Assembly: GCA_051011595.1 (NCBI GenBank)
Contig: JBPCTQ010000273.1
Coordinates: forward strand, 1 to 17,619
Origin: JAOUEE01 sp051011595
GTDB lineage: Bacteria > Actinomycetota > Acidimicrobiia > Acidimicrobiales > SHLQ01
DNA length: 17,619 nt
Direction of reading: 5' to 3'
Numbering within the stretch: position 1 is the first letter of the stretch; every line of letters begins with the position of its first letter. Shown in pieces: positions 1 to 8,026 of the stretch. Under the pieces are notes generated by a model that did not search any database, had not been told where the DNA came from, and saw only the letters and a program-made list of their open reading frames with translations. Position numbers and translations under genes: made by a program.

Positions 1-2
1 AG

Positions 3-3000
3 ACCTTGCCCGAGTTGCCCGTCAGCTATGCCGAGATCGGCCATCGGCAACGGGAGCGGCACCGAATAGACCCCGCCGCCCGTGAATTCTGGGGCAACGA
101 GCTGGCCGACATCGACGGGCCGACCCCGCTCACCGTGGCCCGTCCGGCCGCCGATGAACCCGATGGATACATCGCCCGGCCGCTCGGACTGACCGCCGCC
201 GAGCTGGCGGCCGGACCCGGGCGCACACCGTTCTCGACGGCCCTGGCCGCGCTGGCGGTCGTGCTGGAACGCCGCGGCCGGGGAGCGGCGCCCCAGATCG
301 CCATCACCGCCTCCACCCGTGACGGGGCCGACGCCGATCCGCTCGTCGGGTACTTCCTCAACCCGTTACCACTTCACGTTCCGGTTCGGAGCCATGACTC
401 GTTCGACGCCGTCTGCCGGGAAGCCGACGACGCTGTGGCTCGCACGCTTCCTCATCGGACCTACCCGTATGCCTGGATGGTGCGAGACCAGCGTGACCGG
501 GGCCGGCCCGAGCCGGCCATCGACGTGATGTTGGCCTTCGAGGATCTGGCTCCGGCTCGGCTCGGTTCGGCCGTGGTCAGCCACGAGATCCTGGCTGCCG
601 GCACCGCGGTGACCGATCTCACCACCTTCGTGCAGGTGCGCGGCGACGAGGTGGAGTTGGGCCTGGAGTACTCGGGTCGGGTGATGGATCGGGCCGGCGC
701 CGAACGGTTCCTCGACGCGGTGGCCGCCACCATGGTCGGTGGCGTGCGAGAGCCGCAGGCCGAACCTTGGTCGCTCGAGGATTCGACCAGCGAGCTCGCC
801 GGGCCGACTCTTGGTGCCGGTCCACGAATCGACGATGCCGTTGCCGGCCAGGTGCTCGATCGGCCGGCGGTCCGGTGTGGTGCCGAACGGCTCACCTACG
901 GCCAGCTCGCCGCGCGCCGCGATTCGATCGCTGCCGCGCTCCATCGCAAGGGGGTCGGTGCCGACGATCGGGTGGGACTGCTCCTGCACCGGTCCACGGA
1001 TGTTGTCGCGGCCATGCTCGCCGTGTGGGCCGTCGGCGCCAGCCATGTGCCGCTCGATCCTTCCTACCCGGCTGCTCGCCTCGACCAGCTGGTGCAGGCC
1101 GCCGACCCGGCGGTGGTGGTTGTCGATCGACCGGGCACCGGACCAGCTGCGCGCAACGTGCTGGCGCTGACCGAAGTCGACGCCGCTACGCCGCCGCCGA
1201 GGGCCGAAGGTGAGCAGGCCTACGTGATCTTCACGTCGGGTTCGACCGGCCTTCCCAAAGGCATCGAGATCAGCCATCGGAACCTGGCCGCCTCCACGGG
1301 AGCCCGGGCCCAGTTCTATCGAACGTCCCCCGAGCGGTTCTTGATGGTGTCCAGCGCGTCGTTCGACTCATCGATGGTCGGCCTGTGGTGGACGCTGGCC
1401 ACCGGGGGCGAGTTGGTGCTGCCCACCGACGACGAGGTCCACGACGTCGACCGGCTGATCGAGCTGGTCGAGGTGTCGCGGACCACCCACACCTTGATGG
1501 TGCCGGCCCTGTACCGGGCCGTGCTCGACCGTGGTCGCGGCCGCCTTCGGTCGCTGACGACGGTGATCGTGGCCGGTGAGGCCTGCCCCGCCGAACTGGT
1601 CGACGAACATCACCGCTGGAGCCGGGCCGAGCTGGTCAACGAGTACGGCCCATCCGAGACCACCGTGTGGGCCACCGGTCATGTCTGTCGACCCGGCGCC
1701 ACCTTCGTACCGATCGGTCGTCCCATTGCGGGCGTGACGGTCATGGTGGCCGACGCCGAGGGCCACACCGTGCCCGAGGGGGTGGCGGGTGAGCTGTGGA
1801 TCTCGGGACCGACCGTTGCCGCCGGCTACCTCGACGGCGCCGAGTCAGCCAACTTCGTGCACCGCGCCGACGGCTTCTGGTACCGCACCGGTGACCGGGT
1901 GCGAGTGCAGCCCGGCCGCGACGAGCTGGTGTTCCTGGGTCGCATCGACCAGCAGCTCTCGGTGGGTGGTCGTCGCATCGAACCGGCCGAGATCGAGCAG
2001 GCCATCACCTCAATCTCCGGTGCCCATCGAGCGGTGGTGGGGGTGGTGACCCCCACGGGAGCCCGCCGCGAGGTGCTGGTGGCCGAGGTGGAAGGTGATC
2101 CGAACCTCGATGGCGCCGACATCCGCAGCCGGTTGCGGGAGCTGCTGCCCGAGGCCCTGGTGCCCCGACACGTGACCGTTGTCGCCGAGCTTCCTTCGAC
2201 GCCGAACGGCAAGGTCGATCGTGACGCGGTCGACCTCTCGCTGCCGGAAGTGTCCGACGTGGCCCCATCCGGCCCCCACGGCACCGTCGACGCCATGGTC
2301 GCGGTGTGGCGAACGGTGTTCGCCGACCCCGGCATCGATGCCGACGACGACTTCTTCGAGCTCGGCGGCGACTCACTGATGGCCGTCTGCCTGGCTGCCT
2401 CGTTGGAGGACGAGCTGGGGTTGCGGGTTCCCATCAACCTGCTGGTCGACGCCCGCACACCGGCTCGTTTATCGGCTGCGCTCGGACCCGGCTCAACGAT
2501 GCAGGCCGATGACGAATTGTTGGGCCCCTTGCGTACGGGCGGCGACCGCACGCCGCTGGTGGTGGTGTCGCCCGGCGGCGGCAACGTGTTGATCTACGAA
2601 CCGCTCGTGCGGGCCCTTGACCCTCGCACCCCGGTCTGGGGTCTGCGCCTGCCCGGTAGCGACGGGCGGGGTCTGGCCGAGCCGTCGGTGGCGTCGCTGG
2701 TCGATCGTTTCGAGGCCGAGATGGTGGCCCACTTCGGTTCTCGTCCGGTGCGGTTGCTGGGCTTTTCGACGGGCGGGCTCAGCGCCTTCGAGCTGGCCCA
2801 GCGGCTTCGGGCGCGGGGCACCGACGTGGAACAGCTGGTGCTGGTCGACAGCGTCTTCCCTGGTCAGCAGGGTGAGGTGTTCGACTCGGCCCGGTCCAAG
2901 TACCGAGCGCTGCTGGCGGCGCGCGATGGTGCCGGTCTGCGGGCCGAGGTGGAGGCGGCCGTTCGTCGTCGAGTGATTCCCCGATGGGCATCAGTGCGGC

Positions 3001-3281
3001 GCTGGTGGGCCAACCGGACAGGCCGAGCGATACCGGCCCGACTCAACCGGGCCTACCTCTACCGCGTCGCCCAGCGGGCGGCCGTGGACTATGCCCCCCA
3101 GCCCTATGACGGCTCGGTGGTGGTGGTCCGTGCCTCCAACACCGCGCCGGAGCTCACCGAAACGCCCTGGCTCGATCTTCTCTCCGATGTCACCGCCGTG
3201 GTGGTGACCGGCAGCCACACCGGCGTCGACGAGGTGATGAGAGGTCCGGCGGCCGAGGAGCTGGCCCGCGCCATCCAGTAG
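3..3281 (+). CDS. Nonribosomal peptide synthetase, terminal C-A-PCP-TE module (5' partial)
   Basis: Final module of a nonribosomal peptide synthetase, which selects an amino acid, condenses it to an upstream peptide and releases the product. The frame is open to the left edge; the TTG at 6 is not a credible start. Residues counted from that TTG. About 1-260 are the C-terminal half of a condensation domain (VGYFLNPLPL at 114); the HHxxxDG half lies outside the window. About 275-750 are an adenylation domain: YVIFTSGSTG at 406, then NEYGPSETT, YRTGDRV, GRIDQQLSVGGRRIEP and NGKVDR with the late lysine. The carrier protein has LGGDSL with the phosphopantetheine serine at 790. A type I thioesterase follows, with GFSTGG (Ser921), Asp948 and GSHTG (His1071) as the likely triad. 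Approximate specificity residues, aligned by eye to GrsA, are D-S-V-L-I-A-E-V-W-K, which match no code I know well. The gene ends convergent to 3307-4311 with a 25-bp gap. Domain calls are firm; product unknown. Confidence 0.95.
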   Translation, partial: TLPELPVSYAEIGHRQRERHRIDPAAREFWGNELADIDGPTPLTVARPAADEPDGYIARPLGLTAAELAAGPGRTPFSTALAALAVVLERRGRGAAPQIAITASTRDGADADPLVGYFLNPLPLHVPVRSHDSFDAVCREADDAVARTLPHRTYPYAWMVRDQRDRGRPEPAIDVMLAFEDLAPARLGSAVVSHEILAAGTAVTDLTTFVQVRGDEVELGLEYSGRVMDRAGAERFLDAVAATMVGGVREPQAEPWSLEDSTSELAGPTLGAGPRIDDAVAGQVLDRPAVRCGAERLTYGQLAARRDSIAAALHRKGVGADDRVGLLLHRSTDVVAAMLAVWAVGASHVPLDPSYPAARLDQLVQAADPAVVVVDRPGTGPAARNVLALTEVDAATPPPRAEGEQAYVIFTSGSTGLPKGIEISHRNLAASTGARAQFYRTSPERFLMVSSASFDSSMVGLWWTLATGGELVLPTDDEVHDVDRLIELVEVSRTTHTLMVPALYRAVLDRGRGRLRSLTTVIVAGEACPAELVDEHHRWSRAELVNEYGPSETTVWATGHVCRPGATFVPIGRPIAGVTVMVADAEGHTVPEGVAGELWISGPTVAAGYLDGAESANFVHRADGFWYRTGDRVRVQPGRDELVFLGRIDQQLSVGGRRIEPAEIEQAITSISGAHRAVVGVVTPTGARREVLVAEVEGDPNLDGADIRSRLRELLPEALVPRHVTVVAELPSTPNGKVDRDAVDLSLPEVSDVAPSGPHGTVDAMVAVWRTVFADPGIDADDDFFELGGDSLMAVCLAASLEDELGLRVPINLLVDARTPARLSAALGPGSTMQADDELLGPLRTGGDRTPLVVVSPGGGNVLIYEPLVRALDPRTPVWGLRLPGSDGRGLAEPSVASLVDRFEAEMVAHFGSRPVRLLGFSTGGLSAFELAQRLRARGTDVEQLVLVDSVFPGQQGEVFDSARSKYRALLAARDGAGLRAEVEAAVRRRVIPRWASVRRWWANRTGRAIPARLNRAYLYRVAQRAAVDYAPQPYDGSVVVVRASNTAPELTETPWLDLLSDVTAVVVTGSHTGVDEVMRGPAAEELARAIQ

Positions 3282-3306
3282 GCGATGGGCCGGCCGGTCT
3301 GAACGG

Positions 3307-4311
3307 TCAGCTCAACTCGGCGGCGACGATGTTGGTCCAGTTGCGGGCGTAGCGACCGACCCGCCGAACCAGGATGAGGTTGCCGGACTTGTGCACGTCG
3401 TACACCGCTCGTTTGCCGCTGTCGGCTCGGTAGAGCAACAACTCCGACCCGGCATCACCATCGAGCTCGATGGGCACGATCTGGGTCCAGTTCTTGGCGT
3501 ACTTGCCGTTGAGTTTCATGGCGGCCAGGGCACCACTGGGGTGCACGTCGTAGATGGCCCGTTTGCCGGTGTCGGCTCGGTAGAACAGCAGCTCGTCACC
3601 GGCCGTGCCGTCGATCTCCATGGCGGTCACGTGTGACCAACCAGCCGACCAGTTGCCGGCGGTGCGGATCACGGCCAGGGCGCCGCTGGCGTGGATGTCG
3701 TAGATGGCCCGTTTGCCGGTGCTCTGCCGGTAGAAGATCAGCTCCTTGCCCGGGTCGCCGTCGACCTCGGCCGGCATGATGTGTGACCAATTGGCAGCCC
3801 AGCCACCGTTGTCGTTGATGACCGTCGTGGTGCCGTCTGCGGCGATGTCGCTGACCACCCGGGTGCCATCGTTGCGGTAGAGGATCAGTTCGGTGGTGTT
3901 GTCGCCGTCGATGTCGATGGCGGTGATCAGGTCCCAGCCGCTCTGCCAGGCCACGGCCGGACGAATGTCGGTGAGCGCACCGTTGGGGTCGACGTCGCGG
4001 ATGGCCCGACGACCGTCGGAGCTTCGGTAGAACAGCAGTTCGGTGCCGGCGTCACCGTCGATCTCGACCGGCGTGACGTGGGTCCAGTCCTTGTCCCAGT
4101 TTCGAGCCAGGCGGATCTTGGCCAGGTTGCCACTGCGATGAGTCTCGTAGATGGCGCTGCGTTGATCGGCGGCTCGGTAGAAGAACACCTCGGGCGCACC
4201 GGGCACACTCAGGCCGCGTTCGACCTCGTCGTCGGCGCCTGCGGTAGAAGCCGCGGTCAGCGGCAGCAGCAAACAGCACAACAGTGCAGCCGCGGCGACG
4301 CGTCGACTCAT
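3307..4311 (-). CDS. Secreted protein with six ~50-residue FG-GAP/VCBS-like repeats
   Basis: Predicted exported protein of 334 residues. From the ATG at 4309-4311 it begins MSRRVAAAALLCC with a hydrophobic core and an AGA cleavage site near residue 26, a typical Sec signal peptide. The rest is six imperfect repeats of about 50 residues. Each contains [LF]xFYR or LYR, GKRAIYDVHxSGxL, xNWxxxWxxI, and an acidic E[IL]DGDxGxEL loop. DGDxGxE loops resemble the calcium loops of FG-GAP/VCBS beta-propeller repeats, so a propeller-like extracellular binding protein is plausible. An in-frame ATG at 4333-4335 adds 8 residues and the open frame reaches 4668, but that extension overlaps the upstream gene and would bury the signal peptide. 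It lies 62 bp downstream of the PLP enzyme on the same strand and may be its last cotranscribed partner. Ligand and enzymatic activity are unknown. Confidence 0.8.
   Translation of the reverse strand: MSRRVAAAALLCCLLLPLTAASTAGADDEVERGLSVPGAPEVFFYRAADQRSAIYETHRSGNLAKIRLARNWDKDWTHVTPVEIDGDAGTELLFYRSSDGRRAIRDVDPNGALTDIRPAVAWQSGWDLITAIDIDGDNTTELILYRNDGTRVVSDIAADGTTTVINDNGGWAANWSHIMPAEVDGDPGKELIFYRQSTGKRAIYDIHASGALAVIRTAGNWSAGWSHVTAMEIDGTAGDELLFYRADTGKRAIYDVHPSGALAAMKLNGKYAKNWTQIVPIELDGDAGSELLLYRADSGKRAVYDVHKSGNLILVRRVGRYARNWTNIVAAELS
3310..4195 (-). repeat. Six tandem 150-bp in-gene repeats
   Basis: The repeat is visible in the DNA as well as the protein. The anchor CGGTAG (complement of the YR codons) falls at 3428, 3578, 3728, 3875, 4025 and 4175, so the spacing is 150 bp except for one unit of 147 bp. 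Units 3 to 5 share long near-identical stretches around the GKRAIYD segment, which suggests recent duplication or gene conversion. The 147-bp unit lacks one codon in the YRNDG turn. Confidence 0.85.
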
Positions 4312-4373
4312 CGGTGGGCACCCATGAGCATCCATCGGCCGTCGAGCCGCCGGACTTAGGCCCGATCGGGGTG

Positions 4374-5519
4374 TCAGACGATGGCCAGGGCCCGATCGAG
4401 CGCCAGATCGAGCACCGGCCGCGAGGTGGCCACGTTGAGGCGGACGAACCCGGCACCGACTGCCCCGAAGTCGGGGCCGGGACTGAACGCCACCCGGGCC
4501 TGTTCGAGGAAACGATCGGCCGGTTCGTCGGGCCATCCCAGGGGGCGGCAATCGACCCACTGCAGGTAGGTGGATTGGGGCACCGGGGCCACCAGGCCGG
4601 CCCCTTCCAGGCGGCTCGATGCGTGGGCCAGGTTGTCGGCGATTCGGTGGCGGGCGGCGTCGAGCCATCCGCGTCCGTGGGTCCAGGCGGCCTCACCGGC
4701 GCGTAGACCAATCACCGAGGGATGGCCCAGCAGACCCATGGGCAGGTTGGCGATGCCGTCGAGCAGGGGTGGGGGAGCGATGACGGCGGCACAGCTGAGG
4801 CCGGGCATGGCGAAGGACTTGCTGGCCGACGTGAGGGTGATGGTGCGGTCGCGGGCGCCGGGCACGGTGGCCATGGGCACGTGCCGATTGTTGCCGTGCA
4901 CCAGGTCGGCGTGGATCTCGTCGCTGATGATGACCAGGTCGTGATCCGTCGCCACCTGCACCAGGCCCGTCAGCTCGTCGGCGGTGAAGACCCGACCGGT
5001 GGGGTTGTGCGGGTTGCACACCAGCACCGCCCGAGCGTCGGGAGCCAGGCGGGTGAGGTGTTCGATGTCGAGGTGGTGGTCGGCGCCGAGCGGGTTGTCG
5101 AGGAGTCGCCGGCCCGCCTCTTCGATGATGCGGAACATCGGGGGATAGGCCGGGGTCTGGAGGATGATGCCGTCGCCGGGTGCGGTGTGCACGGCCACCG
5201 CAGCGGCCATTCCTTGCAGGACGTCGACCACGGTGAGCACGTCGTCGAGGGGAACCGTCCAGTCGTGGTGCTGGGAGAGCCAGTCAACGAGCGCCTGCCG
5301 ATAGCCGTCGTCGTCGACCGCGCTGGCGTACCCGAGGTCGCCGTCGGCGCTGTGCCGGGCCAGGACCTCTCGGACGGCAGGGGCCACAGGAAAGTCCATG
5401 TCGGCCACCCACACGGGCACCACGTCGGGCGGATATTTGCGCCACTTGGCGTTGGTGCGCCGGCGCAGCGTGTCGAGCCCGGGTTCCTCGAGCTGGTCGC
5501 TCGGCGGCTGGTGGGCCAC
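4374..5519 (-). CDS. PLP-dependent aminotransferase-fold enzyme, MalY/PatB (C-S lyase) family
   Basis: Fold-type I PLP enzyme of 381 residues, full length for the family. The N-terminus has KWxxYPPDVVPVWVADMDF (25-43), the hallmark of the MalY/PatB cystathionine beta-lyase branch rather than ordinary aminotransferases. Other marks are NPHNPTG (169-175), ISDEIHADLVH (199-208) with the PLP aspartate, and SASKSF with the Schiff-base lysine at 234. Family members cleave C-S bonds of cystathionine or cysteine conjugates, giving pyruvate, ammonia and a thiol; some act as aminotransferases. The start is GTG at 5517-5519, only 2 bp after the ddl stop, so translational coupling with ddl is likely. No metabolic link to D-Ala-D-Ala synthesis is evident. 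Family assignment is confident; substrate is not. Confidence 0.92.
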   Translation of the reverse strand: MAHQPPSDQLEEPGLDTLRRRTNAKWRKYPPDVVPVWVADMDFPVAPAVREVLARHSADGDLGYASAVDDDGYRQALVDWLSQHHDWTVPLDDVLTVVDVLQGMAAAVAVHTAPGDGIILQTPAYPPMFRIIEEAGRRLLDNPLGADHHLDIEHLTRLAPDARAVLVCNPHNPTGRVFTADELTGLVQVATDHDLVIISDEIHADLVHGNNRHVPMATVPGARDRTITLTSASKSFAMPGLSCAAVIAPPPLLDGIANLPMGLLGHPSVIGLRAGEAAWTHGRGWLDAARHRIADNLAHASSRLEGAGLVAPVPQSTYLQWVDCRPLGWPDEPADRFLEQARVAFSPGPDFGAVGAGFVRLNVATSRPVLDLALDRALAIV

Positions 5520-5521
5520 GG

Positions 5522-6598
5522 TCAGTGATCGGTGCGGCGCCGGCGACGCTCATGTCGTTCGAGCGCCAACCGGACCAGCTCGTCGATGAGCTCGGGGTAC
5601 GACAGCCCGGACGCGGCCCACATCTTGGGATACATCGAGATCGGCGTGAACCCGGGCATGGTGTTGAGCTCGTTGAGCAGCAGCCCACGGCCGTCGGTCT
5701 CGAAGAAGAAGTCGGCCCGGGCCAGCCCCTCACAGCGCAGGGCCTTTAAGGCCGCCGCGGCCGTGTTCTGGATGTCGGCGACCACGTCGGCGGGCAGATC
5801 GGCCGGCACCATGAGCCCGGCTGCGCCGTCGTGGTACTTGTCGTTGTAGCTGTAGAACTCGTCGGCGGGCAGGATCTCGCCGGGCAGCGACACCCGAGGT
5901 TCGTCGTTGCCGAGCACCGAACACTCGATCTCGCGACCGGTGATGGCCTCCTCGATCACGATCCATTCGTCGTAGGTGAGGGCCAACTCGACGGCGGCAA
6001 CCAGTTCTTCGCGGCTGGTGGCCCGGGTCACGCCGATCGACGATCCCATGTTGGCCGGTTTCACGAACAGTGCCGATCCGAGCTGGTTGATCACGTCGTC
6101 GGCCAGTTGCGGCGACCATTCGGTGCGGTGGAAGGAGCGGTACTCGCACTGGGGAATGCCGGCGTGGGCCAGCACCTCTTTGGCCTTGGCCTTGTCCATG
6201 GTGAGCGCCGAACCCAACACCCCGCAGCCCACGTAGGGCACTCCGGCGAGCTCGAGGAAACCCTGGACGGTGCCGTCTTCACCCATGGGGCCGTGCAGCA
6301 CGGGCAGCACGACCACCTGGTCGCCTTCCTGGAGCGCACCGTGCATGGCCGGCAACAGGTCGTAGTCGGGCCCCACGGCCTTGAGGGAGTCGGGCAATGA
6401 CTCGGCGCCGCGGGCCAGGGCGGCCATGGCGTCCTCGGCGCGAACCCATGCACCGTCGCGGGTGATACCCACCGGCTCGATCGTGTAGCGGCTGGGATCG
6501 ACGGCGGCCAGCACGTGTCGGGCCGAGACGCACGAAACGTCGTGTTCGGCTGACTGGCCGCCGAACAATACGACCAGGCGGATGCGATCGGTTGACAT
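5522..6598 (-). CDS. ddl: D-alanine--D-alanine ligase
   Basis: ATP-grasp ligase of 358 residues joining two D-alanines with ATP to give the dipeptide used by MurF; cytoplasmic. It starts at ATG 6596-6598 with the N-terminal glycine-rich motif VLFGGQSAEHDVSCVSARH. Family signatures follow: MGEDGTVQGFLELAGVPYVG, then MDKAKAKEVL, the ATP-grasp FVKPANMGSSIGV, and ELNTMPGFTPISMYP at the C-terminus with the metal- and substrate-binding residues. Length is normal and nothing is missing. It heads a minus-strand unit, with the MalY-like gene 2 bp downstream. It is transcribed away from murF, whose product uses its dipeptide, across a 65-bp gap. The Shine-Dalgarno match (GTGAAG) is weak. Confidence 0.97.
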   Translation of the reverse strand: MSTDRIRLVVLFGGQSAEHDVSCVSARHVLAAVDPSRYTIEPVGITRDGAWVRAEDAMAALARGAESLPDSLKAVGPDYDLLPAMHGALQEGDQVVVLPVLHGPMGEDGTVQGFLELAGVPYVGCGVLGSALTMDKAKAKEVLAHAGIPQCEYRSFHRTEWSPQLADDVINQLGSALFVKPANMGSSIGVTRATSREELVAAVELALTYDEWIVIEEAITGREIECSVLGNDEPRVSLPGEILPADEFYSYNDKYHDGAAGLMVPADLPADVVADIQNTAAAALKALRCEGLARADFFFETDGRGLLLNELNTMPGFTPISMYPKMWAASGLSYPELIDELVRLALERHERRRRRTDH

Positions 6599-6600
6599 GA

Positions 6601-6637
6601 CTTCACGCTAACCGCATCGGTGCGGTGCGTGGTGAAG
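6601..6637. promoter_or_regulatory. Nested inverted repeat in the ddl/murF divergent promoter gap
   Basis: ACCGCA (6611-6616) and TGCGGT (6621-6626) form a perfect 6-bp inverted repeat around TCGG. They are framed by CTTCAC (6601-6606) and GTGAAG (6632-6637), also perfect complements. The dyad fills more than half of the 65-bp gap between the divergent ddl and murF starts. It could be an operator controlling both genes or a cruciform-prone promoter element. No confident -35/-10 pair was found on either strand. Confidence 0.45.
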
Positions 6638-6663
6638 CCTTTCGGTGGTGCCAGACTGCGGCC

Positions 6664-7986
6664 ATGCGCCTCTCGGCGGCCGAGATTGCCGCAGTGACCG
6701 ACGGTGAGCTCATCGGAGCCGACGTGACCGTCGAGGGCGCCACCCAGGACAGTCGTGCCGTAATGCCCGGCCAGCTGTTCGTTCCGGTGGTGGCCGACCG
6801 CGATGGGCACGACTTCATCGCCGATGCCTTCGTGGCCGGGGCGGCCGCCACCTTCACCAGTCGGTCCGATGTCATCGACGGTCCGGCCATTCGTGTGGCC
6901 GACACCACCCAGGCGGTGCAACGGTTGGCCGTGCACGCTCGCCGCCGGATGGGAAACGCATCGGTCATCGGTGTGACCGGGTCGGCCGGCAAGACGTCGA
7001 CCAAGGATCTGTTGGCCGCGGTGCTGGGGCGAGCCGGCCCCACCCATGCCAGCGAGCGGTCGTTCAACAACGAGCTCGGGGTGCCGCTCACCCTGGTCAA
7101 CGCACCCGACGGGGTGGCGGCGGTGGTGGTCGAGATGGGTATGCGGGGACCGGGCCAGATCACCGAGTTGTGTGCCATCGCGTCACCGTCGATGGCGGTG
7201 GTCACCACGGTGGGTCTGGCCCACACATCCGAGCTGGGATCGATCGAGGCGGTGGCCCGGGCCAAGGGTGAGATCGTCGATGGGTTGCCGGCCGAGGGCT
7301 GGGCCGTGCTCAACGCGGAGGTTCCGCTGGTGATGGCCATGGCCGAACGGACGTCGGCCCAAGTGGTCACGTTCGGTGTCGACACCGGTGAGGTGCGGGC
7401 CGAGTCGGTGCACACCGCCGACGACCTGACGTCTCGATTTCGTCTGCTGAGTCCGTGGGGATCGGCCGAGGTCCGCCTCGGCGCCCGCGGGGCCCACAAC
7501 GTGGCCAACGCCTGTGCCGCGGCGGCGGCCGCGCTGGCGGCAGGAGCCGGCATGTCCGCGGTGGTGGCCGGGTTGGCCGAACCGTCGATGTCGCCGTGGC
7601 GTATGGATCTGGTGACCACCCCCGGGGGAGCGTTGGTCATCAACGACAGCTACAACGCCAACCCGATGAGTATGGCTTCGGCACTGCGGTCCCTTGCCGC
7701 CCTGCCGGTGCAACGGCGGGTGGCGGTGCTGGGGCTGATGGCTGAGCTGGGTGACGAGTCCGAAGCCGCCCATCAACAGATCGCCCAACAGGCCCAGGAT
7801 CTCGGTATCGACGTGATCGCGGTCGATGCTCCGTACCCCGGCGAACGCTGCGTTTCGGACCGAAACGAGGCGCTGTCGGCCCTCGCCGAATGGGGCGAGC
7901 TCGACGACGAGGTCGGGGTGCTGGTGAAGGGCAGCCGGGTGGCCGGCCTGGAACAACTGGTTGACGAACTCGTCAGCGAGGGCTGA
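6664..7986 (+). CDS. murF: UDP-N-acetylmuramoyl-tripeptide--D-alanyl-D-alanine ligase
   Basis: Mur ligase of 440 residues that adds D-Ala-D-Ala to UDP-MurNAc-tripeptide, completing the cytoplasmic pentapeptide precursor. The start is ATG 6664 (MRLSAAEIAAVTDGEL); the open frame extends to a GTG at 6625, but that would run into the dyad upstream. The N-terminal domain has DSRxVxPGQLFVP, typical of MurE/MurF substrate binding. The central domain has the ATP loop GVTGSAGKTSTKDLL (103-117, Lys110) and SFNNELGVPLTLVNAP. The C-terminal region has INDSYNANPMSM, diagnostic for MurF. Length is close to normal. It is separated from its usual murE/mraY/murD neighbours, at least in this window, and paired divergently with ddl instead. 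Confidence 0.96.
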   Translation: MRLSAAEIAAVTDGELIGADVTVEGATQDSRAVMPGQLFVPVVADRDGHDFIADAFVAGAAATFTSRSDVIDGPAIRVADTTQAVQRLAVHARRRMGNASVIGVTGSAGKTSTKDLLAAVLGRAGPTHASERSFNNELGVPLTLVNAPDGVAAVVVEMGMRGPGQITELCAIASPSMAVVTTVGLAHTSELGSIEAVARAKGEIVDGLPAEGWAVLNAEVPLVMAMAERTSAQVVTFGVDTGEVRAESVHTADDLTSRFRLLSPWGSAEVRLGARGAHNVANACAAAAAALAAGAGMSAVVAGLAEPSMSPWRMDLVTTPGGALVINDSYNANPMSMASALRSLAALPVQRRVAVLGLMAELGDESEAAHQQIAQQAQDLGIDVIAVDAPYPGERCVSDRNEALSALAEWGELDDEVGVLVKGSRVAGLEQLVDELVSEG

Positions 7987-8026
7987 GAGCGCTCAGAACC
8001 GGGTTCGCACGGTCGATTGGCATTGC

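Noticed and set aside
366..1277. 303-codon minus-strand open frame
   Set aside because: Antisense to the NRPS condensation/adenylation region; composition is that of a high-GC shadow frame with no domain or ribosome site.
1826..2584. 252-codon minus-strand open frame
   Set aside because: Antisense to the adenylation/PCP region; Ser/Thr/Arg-rich shadow translation.
4722..5528. 268-codon plus-strand open frame
   Set aside because: Fully antisense to the MalY/PatB enzyme; His/Val/Gly-rich, typical of antisense translation.
6603..7643. 346-codon minus-strand open frame
   Set aside because: Antisense to murF, whose family motifs are unambiguous.
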